Assembly (NCBI GenBank): GCA_031551145.1
Contig: JAVBNZ010000077.1
Span: forward strand, 1-16,727
Length of the DNA: 16,727 nt
Reading direction: 5' to 3'
Origin: WRKB01 sp031551145
GTDB taxonomy: Bacteria; Desulfobacterota; Desulfovibrionia; Desulfovibrionales; Desulfovibrionaceae
Shown: positions 12,994 to 16,727 of the stretch, piece after piece
How positions within the stretch are numbered: the first letter of the stretch is position 1
How the letters are laid out: every line of letters begins with the position of its first letter
The notes under the pieces: model-generated
What the model was told of the DNA's origin: nothing
Databases searched by the model: none
What the model saw: only the letters and a program-made list of their open reading frames with translations
Made by a program: the position numbers and the translations under genes

Positions 12994-14676
12994 CTATGCG
13001 CCGCGTTTCTGCTGTTTGGCCCAGGGATCTTTGAGGGTCACCGTGCGATTGAAGACCGGCGCGCCGGGGCTGCCGTCCGGGTCGGCGCAGAAATAGCCCA
13101 GGCGTTCGAACTGCACGCATTCGCCGGCGCGCATGTCCGCCAGGGCGGGCTCGATGCGGGCCCCAACCGTGCGCAGGGAATCCGGGTTCAGGCAGTCGAG
13201 AAAGTTTTCGCGCGCGCCGGGGTTTTCATCGACAAACAGCGGCTCATGCAGGCGCACTTCGGCCGGCAGCGACGTCTCGGCCGCCACCCAGTGCAGCGTG
13301 CCCTTCACCTTGCGCCCGTCCGGGCTTGCCCCCCCGCGCGAGGCGGGATCGTGCACGCAACGCAGTTCCGCAATCTCCCCGTCCGCGTTGCGCACCACTT
13401 CTTTGCAGGTGATGTAGTACGCGTAGCGCAGCCGCACCTCCGCGCCGGGCGCGAGGCGGTAATATTTGGACGGCGGATTTTCCATGAAATCTTCGCGCTC
13501 GATGTAAATTTCGCGCGCAAAGGGCACAGGGCGCGAGCCGAAGGAGGAATCTTCGGGATGGAAGGGCATGTCGAAATGCTCCACCTGTCCCTCGGGATAG
13601 GTTTCGATCACCACTTTCACCGGATCAAGCACGGCCATGGCCCGCCGCGTGGTCGCGTTGAGGCGTTCGCGCATGCAGAATTCCAACAGGCTGTAATCCA
13701 CGGTGGAATCCGCCCTGGCCACGCCGATGCGGGCGCAGAACTCCCGCAGGGCCTCGGGCGGGCAGCCGCGCCGGCGCAGACCGCTCAACGTGGGCATGCG
13801 GGGATCGTCCCAGCCGCGCACGTGGCCGCCCTGCACAAGCTGGATGAGTTTGCGCTTGGAGAGCACGGTGCGGGTGAGATTGAGGCGGGCGAACTCGATC
13901 TGCTGCGGATGATGCAATTTGAGCGCATCGAGTATCCAGTCGTACAGCTCGCGGTTGTTCTCGAACTCCAGCGTGCAGATCGAATGCGTAATGCCCTCTA
14001 TCGAATCGGAAAGGCAGTGCGCGTAATCATACATGGGGTAGATCGGCCAGGCGTCGCCCGTGCGGTGATGGACGGCGTGGCGTATGCGGTAGAGCGTGGG
14101 ATCGCGCATCACCACGTTGGGCGAGACCATGTTGATTTTGGCCCGCAGCACGTGTTCGCCGTCCTTGAACTCCCCTGCCCGCATGCGCCGGAAAAGATCG
14201 AGATTCTGCTCCACGGATCGGGAGCGGTACGGGCTTTCCTTCCCGGCCTCGGTCAGCGTGCCGCGGTAGGCGCGTATTTCCTCCGCGCTCAGGCTGTCCA
14301 CATAGGCTTTGCCGTCCCGGATGAGCCGCTCGGCAAAGCCGTAGAGCTTGTCAAAGTAGTCCGAGGCGTAAAACCCGCGGTCTTCCCAGTCCCCGCCCAG
14401 CCAGCGCACGTCCTCGCGTATGGCGTCCACGTACTCCTGCTCTTCTTTGGCGGGATTGGTGTCGTCAAAACGCAGGTTGCATTTGCCGTCGAATTCCCGC
14501 GCCAGGCCGAAATTCAGGCAGATGGACTTGGCGTGCCCTATGTGCAGGTACCCGTTCGGCTCCGGCGGAAAGCGCGTGTGCACGGAGGCAAAGCGCCCGG
14601 AGGCCAGATCGGCCTTGATGCGCGTGCGAATGAAATCCTGAACGACTTTTTCGTTTTCCGACGGGGTATGGCTCAT
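12994..14676 (-). CDS. glnS: Glutaminyl-tRNA synthetase
   Basis: This cytoplasmic class I aminoacyl-tRNA synthetase charges tRNA-Gln with glutamine. It has 560 residues, close to the 554 of E. coli GlnS. The ATP-binding signature is HIGH at 45-48 within RFPPEPNGYLHIGHAKS. The FDDTNP motif is at 70-75, and LSKRK at 272-276 is the KMSKS equivalent. The C-terminal half forms the anticodon-binding beta-barrels, with LEFCMRERLNATTRRAMAVL at their entry. The residues after HIGH and the VLSKRKL form are of the GlnS rather than GltX type. The ATG at 14676 is 13 bases after the pssA stop, with only a weak ribosome site (GCGGAT), so translation may depend on pssA. tRNA-Lys follows downstream but has its own promoter. 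Confidence 0.96.
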   Translation of the reverse strand: MSHTPSENEKVVQDFIRTRIKADLASGRFASVHTRFPPEPNGYLHIGHAKSICLNFGLAREFDGKCNLRFDDTNPAKEEQEYVDAIREDVRWLGGDWEDRGFYASDYFDKLYGFAERLIRDGKAYVDSLSAEEIRAYRGTLTEAGKESPYRSRSVEQNLDLFRRMRAGEFKDGEHVLRAKINMVSPNVVMRDPTLYRIRHAVHHRTGDAWPIYPMYDYAHCLSDSIEGITHSICTLEFENNRELYDWILDALKLHHPQQIEFARLNLTRTVLSKRKLIQLVQGGHVRGWDDPRMPTLSGLRRRGCPPEALREFCARIGVARADSTVDYSLLEFCMRERLNATTRRAMAVLDPVKVVIETYPEGQVEHFDMPFHPEDSSFGSRPVPFAREIYIEREDFMENPPSKYYRLAPGAEVRLRYAYYITCKEVVRNADGEIAELRCVHDPASRGGASPDGRKVKGTLHWVAAETSLPAEVRLHEPLFVDENPGARENFLDCLNPDSLRTVGARIEPALADMRAGECVQFERLGYFCADPDGSPGAPVFNRTVTLKDPWAKQQKRGA

Positions 14677-14689
14677 AGAATCCGCGCTG

Positions 14690-15454
14690 TCAGGAGAAAT
14701 TGCGCAGCAGTTCCCTGTTGCGCCTGGGAAGAATGACGAAACTGTACACCAGCCCGGAGACTATATAGACCGTGCAGATCAGAAAGCCGAGCAGGCGCGG
14801 CTGCGAGGCCACCAGGCTGAAGAGCAGCAGCACCGTGACAAAGGAGCTGAAGGGATGGGCGCGCAAAAATCCGTATTCCTTGAAGGAGGCGTAGCGCACC
14901 CGGCTCACCATGAGAATGCCCAGCCCGAAAGCCGCCCCCAGCGTGAAGCCGGGCAGCAGGTCGAGCAGCACGGCGGGGATGTGCTCCTGAAAAAGCACCA
15001 GCGTGGCCGCCGTGCAGCCGGCCGCCGGAATGGGCAGGCCGGTGAAGAACTTTTTGGAGGTGGACGCGCCGCCGGCCGAAACATTGAAGCGCGCCAGACG
15101 CAACGCCCCGCAGGCCGTGAAGATGAAGGCCGCCGCAATGCCCAGCCGGCCGAAGCCGTGAAGCTGCCACTGCCAGAGCAGTATGGCCGGGGCGACCCCG
15201 AAGGCCACGACATCTGCCAGGCTGTCGTACTGCACGCCGAATTCGCTGGCCGTATTGGTCAGGCGGGCCACCTTGCCGTCCAGCCCGTCCATGAGAGCGG
15301 AAAAAAGCACGGCCCAGGCCGCATCCTCGAAGCGTCCGGACATGGCCCAGATCATTCCGAGAAAACCGGCGAAAAGGCTGGCCGTGGTAATCAGATTGGG
15401 CAGAATGTACACGCCCCTGTGAACGCGCCGCTCCGCATGCTTGTTTTCGTCCAT
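14690..15454 (-). CDS. pssA: CDP-diacylglycerol-serine O-phosphatidyltransferase
   Basis: This inner-membrane enzyme makes phosphatidylserine from CDP-diacylglycerol and serine. It has 254 residues and belongs to the CDP-alcohol phosphatidyltransferase family. The signature D-x2-DG-x2-AR-x8-G-x3-D-x3-D is complete, with Asp56, Asp59, Gly60, Ala63, Arg64, Gly73, Asp77 and Asp81. Several hydrophobic helices follow, covering most of the protein. It is the short, multi-spanning type (type II) rather than the phospholipase-D-like E. coli PssA. The preceding psd gene encodes the next step, which supports the serine specificity. The ATG at 15454 has AGAGG just upstream and lies 18 bases after the psd stop. 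Confidence 0.94.
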   Translation of the reverse strand: MDENKHAERRVHRGVYILPNLITTASLFAGFLGMIWAMSGRFEDAAWAVLFSALMDGLDGKVARLTNTASEFGVQYDSLADVVAFGVAPAILLWQWQLHGFGRLGIAAAFIFTACGALRLARFNVSAGGASTSKKFFTGLPIPAAGCTAATLVLFQEHIPAVLLDLLPGFTLGAAFGLGILMVSRVRYASFKEYGFLRAHPFSSFVTVLLLFSLVASQPRLLGFLICTVYIVSGLVYSFVILPRRNRELLRNFS

Positions 15455-15472
15455 GATGCCTCTGGCGGGGGG

Positions 15473-16117
15473 TTAATCTTTCTTTCGCGCGAGCACCGTC
15501 TGCCCCGCGAAAACCTGATCGCCCACCGCGCACGCTATAGTATAATTATCGGGAATAAAAAGATCAACCCGCGACCCGAAACGTATCAGCCCGTAGCGTT
15601 CCCCGCGTGCCAGGCGGTCGCCCTCCTCCGTTCGGCAGACGATGCGCCGCGCGATGAGCCCGGCTATCTGCACCATCGTCCATTCCCCGCCGTCGTCGTC
15701 GCGCAGCAGGTAGGCGCAGCGCTCGTTGTGGGCGGAGGCCTTGTCGAGCGAGGCGTTGAAGAACCTGCCGGGAAAATACACGATGCGCTCGACAAGCGCG
15801 GCCAGCGGGCTGCGGTTCACATGCACGCTGAACACGTTCATGAAGATGCAGATGCAGTCGCGCTCCTGCCCGGTAAGAGGGTCCGTGCGCCTGCCGGCCA
15901 CGATGATCTTGCCGTCCGCCGGGCTTATGGCCAGGCCGGGCGCGCTCGGCGTCACCCGTTCGGGATCGCGGAAAAAATAGACCGTGAACCAGGTGAGCAG
16001 CAGCAGGGCCAGGGACGCGATCGCGCAGCCGAGCAGCCCGAAAATAAAGGCCGTAAAGGCGAACAGCCCGATAAAGGGCAGGCCTTCGGGGGCAAGGCCG
16101 ACGGAAGGGGTGCGCAT
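15473..16117 (-). CDS. psd: Phosphatidylserine decarboxylase proenzyme, short form
   Basis: This enzyme decarboxylates phosphatidylserine to phosphatidylethanolamine in the inner membrane, using a pyruvoyl group made by self-cleavage. It has 214 residues, the archaeal/short bacterial type rather than the about 320-residue E. coli type. A hydrophobic segment spans about 14-46, followed by YFFRDPERVTP (47-57), SPADGK (65-70) and MNVFSVHVNRSP (93-104). The cleavage site is Gly181-Ser182 in IRFGSRVDLF; cleavage there gives an alpha chain of about 33 residues. The ATG at 16117 is 12 bases after the cupin stop, with only a weak GGCGGC ribosome site, which suggests coupling to the cupin gene. pssA follows directly. 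Confidence 0.95.
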   Translation of the reverse strand: MRTPSVGLAPEGLPFIGLFAFTAFIFGLLGCAIASLALLLLTWFTVYFFRDPERVTPSAPGLAISPADGKIIVAGRRTDPLTGQERDCICIFMNVFSVHVNRSPLAALVERIVYFPGRFFNASLDKASAHNERCAYLLRDDDGGEWTMVQIAGLIARRIVCRTEEGDRLARGERYGLIRFGSRVDLFIPDNYTIACAVGDQVFAGQTVLARKKD

Positions 16118-16129
16118 GCGTTGCCGCCG

Positions 16130-16483
16130 TTATTTTTTCGTAAACAGGATAAGCGCCAGAAAAACCAGGTCTTTCTGCCCGGTGTTTTCCATGCCGTGGG
16201 TTTCCCCGTCCCAGGCGTAGGTGATGTCGCCGGCCTTCACGGGAATGTCCTTGCCGTTGTCGTGGTACATGCCTTCGCCTTCGAGGATGTAATAAACTTC
16301 GTAATCGCCCGTGTGCGTGTGTATGCCCACGGAGCAGCCGGGCTTGAGCGTGTTGCGGCCGCACAGCCTGCCGGCGCCGCTGAACTCGTCGCCGGTCAGC
16401 ATATGCTGCACTTCCATACAGCCTGCGCCGCCCATAGCCTTTTCCCTGATTTCCGGAACGATCTGGCCCATATGACGGATCAT
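16130..16483 (-). CDS. Small single-domain cupin protein
   Basis: The protein has 117 residues with one cupin beta-barrel. Motif 1 (GIHTHTGDYEVYYILEGEG, 53-71) supplies the metal ligands His55, His57 and Glu62. Motif 2 (GDITYAWDGETHGMEN, 85-100) supplies His96, with Trp in place of the usual Pro. There is no signal peptide or extra domain. Such cupins may be metal-dependent enzymes or ligand sensors; the function here is unknown. The ATG at 16483 has a strong AAAGGAG site. It lies 12 bases before psd, so it appears to be part of the phospholipid operon. A possible 50-codon ORF ends inside its start codon. Confidence 0.85.
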   Translation of the reverse strand: MIRHMGQIVPEIREKAMGGAGCMEVQHMLTGDEFSGAGRLCGRNTLKPGCSVGIHTHTGDYEVYYILEGEGMYHDNGKDIPVKAGDITYAWDGETHGMENTGQKDLVFLALILFTKK

Positions 16484-16632
16484 TGCGCTGCTCCTTTGCG
16501 GAAGTTGTCGTTAGAGCATTGCAGCATTGAAAATGCGCAAATGCTCTGTCGGCGAAAAGCGCCGACCGCCGCGCAGGCGTAGGCGAAATTTACTTTCGCC
16601 GGCCACGCCGGAGCGGGCGTTTCAAAATTCAT
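16480..16632 (-). CDS. Possible 50-codon leader ORF overlapping the cupin start
   Basis: On the minus strand an ATG at 16632 opens 50 codons ending in a TGA that overlaps the cupin ATG as ATGA. The peptide begins MNFETPAPAWPAKVNF and contains ICAFSMLQCS; I do not recognise it. GGAG lies only 3 bases before the ATG, too close for a good ribosome site, and the frame is open further upstream. The same DNA forms three hairpins, so the frame may be a by-product of a structured leader or a dispersed repeat. The exact ATGA overlap is the main reason to list it. Confidence 0.25.
   Translation of the reverse strand: MNFETPAPAWPAKVNFAYACAAVGAFRRQSICAFSMLQCSNDNFRKGAAQ
16514..16609. repeat. Three tandem inverted repeats in the leader of the cupin-psd-pssA-glnS genes
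   Basis: Three hairpins occur in succession. The first (16514-16546) has GAGCATT and AATGCTC as outer arms and GCATT/AATGC next to a GAA loop. The second (16548-16566) has perfect arms GTCGGCG and CGCCGAC around AAAAG. The third (16582-16600) has perfect arms GGCGAAA and TTTCGCC around TTTAC, flanked by GGCGT (16576-16580) and ACGCC (16605-16609). They lie between the likely promoter and the cupin start. They could be a structured mRNA leader or a copy of a dispersed palindromic element. Confidence 0.6.
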
Positions 16633-16679
16633 CTGCTCCAGAACTCGCGGAGCCGCAGCGGCCCGCGCAAACTTTTTCT

Positions 16680-16708
16680 ACATAACAGAGGGCCGGAGGA
16701 GCGGTCAA
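16680..16708 (-). promoter_or_regulatory. Candidate promoter for the cupin-psd-pssA-glnS operon
   Basis: On the minus strand, TTGACC (16703-16708) and TTATGT (16680-16685) are separated by 17 bases. Transcription would begin near 16672, giving an untranslated leader of about 190 bases through the three hairpins. The remaining bases to the right edge show no gene. Confidence 0.5.
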
Positions 16709-16727
16709 GGAAGGGGGTTCGCCAACC

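Noticed and set aside
13246..14736. Plus-strand frame of 496 codons opposite glnS
   Set aside because: The HIGH, DDTNP and LSKRK motifs establish glnS on the other strand; the plus frame is a shadow.
14855..16582. Plus-strand frame of 575 codons opposite pssA, psd and the cupin gene
   Set aside because: It spans three recognised genes and their gaps, with composition typical of antisense GC-rich frames.
1..16727. CRISPR array or defence system
   Set aside because: No regularly spaced direct repeats and no cas or restriction-like genes; only the toxin-antitoxin pair is defence-related.

Overview
The window is GC-rich, gene-dense bacterial chromosome. The gene set suggests a Gram-negative sulfate-reducer-like deltaproteobacterium, probably a Desulfovibrionaceae relative: a PurS-PurL fusion without a glutaminase domain, a polytopic membrane ferredoxin with a W-C-G-x-L-C-Y-F-G-P motif, a short phosphatidylserine decarboxylase, and an envelope-spanning efflux set with an outer-membrane lipoprotein. 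This placement is inference from gene content, not from a marker gene.

Layout. (1) 1-3931, plus strand: the 3' part of a trans-polyprenyl diphosphate synthase gene, followed 2 bases later by purL. (2) 3936-5285, minus strand: a membrane 4Fe-4S protein with its own promoter, divergent from a small Cys-containing ORF (5475-5738). (3) 11341-5716, minus strand: an apparent five-gene operon of NodT-type outer-membrane lipoprotein, FUSC/AaeB-type pump, DUF1656/AaeX-type small membrane protein, HlyD/AaeA-type adaptor and a class I SAM methyltransferase. The first four would form one efflux route from the inner membrane to the outside. (4) About 11420-12830: visibly more AT-rich, with a mobile-element graveyard. 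A degenerate IS3-family transposase fragment abuts the 3' end of a tyrosine integrase. Next come an intact toxin-antitoxin pair (RelE-like toxin first, Phd/YefM antitoxin second) with promoter, operator-like palindrome and terminator, and an uncharacterised stretch. The region ends at the 3' end of tRNA-Lys(TTT), a typical position for an integrated element. (5) 16680-12831, minus strand: a promoter, a hairpin-rich leader carrying a possible 50-codon ORF, then cupin, psd, pssA, glnS, and tRNA-Lys from its own promoter.

How the genes work together. psd and pssA are consecutive steps of phosphatidylethanolamine synthesis, placed with glnS and a small cupin. The efflux genes run from outer-membrane factor to adaptor, with tight spacing and one 4-base overlap. 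The toxin-antitoxin pair is probably the surviving functional part of a decayed integrated element next to tRNA-Lys.

No clear new system such as a defence island, CRISPR array or large unknown operon is visible. The best items for follow-up are the structured leader and coupled small ORF before the cupin-psd-pssA-glnS genes, the IS3/integrase composite remnant with the altered tRNA-Lys T-stem, and the small Cys-containing ORF beside the membrane ferredoxin.
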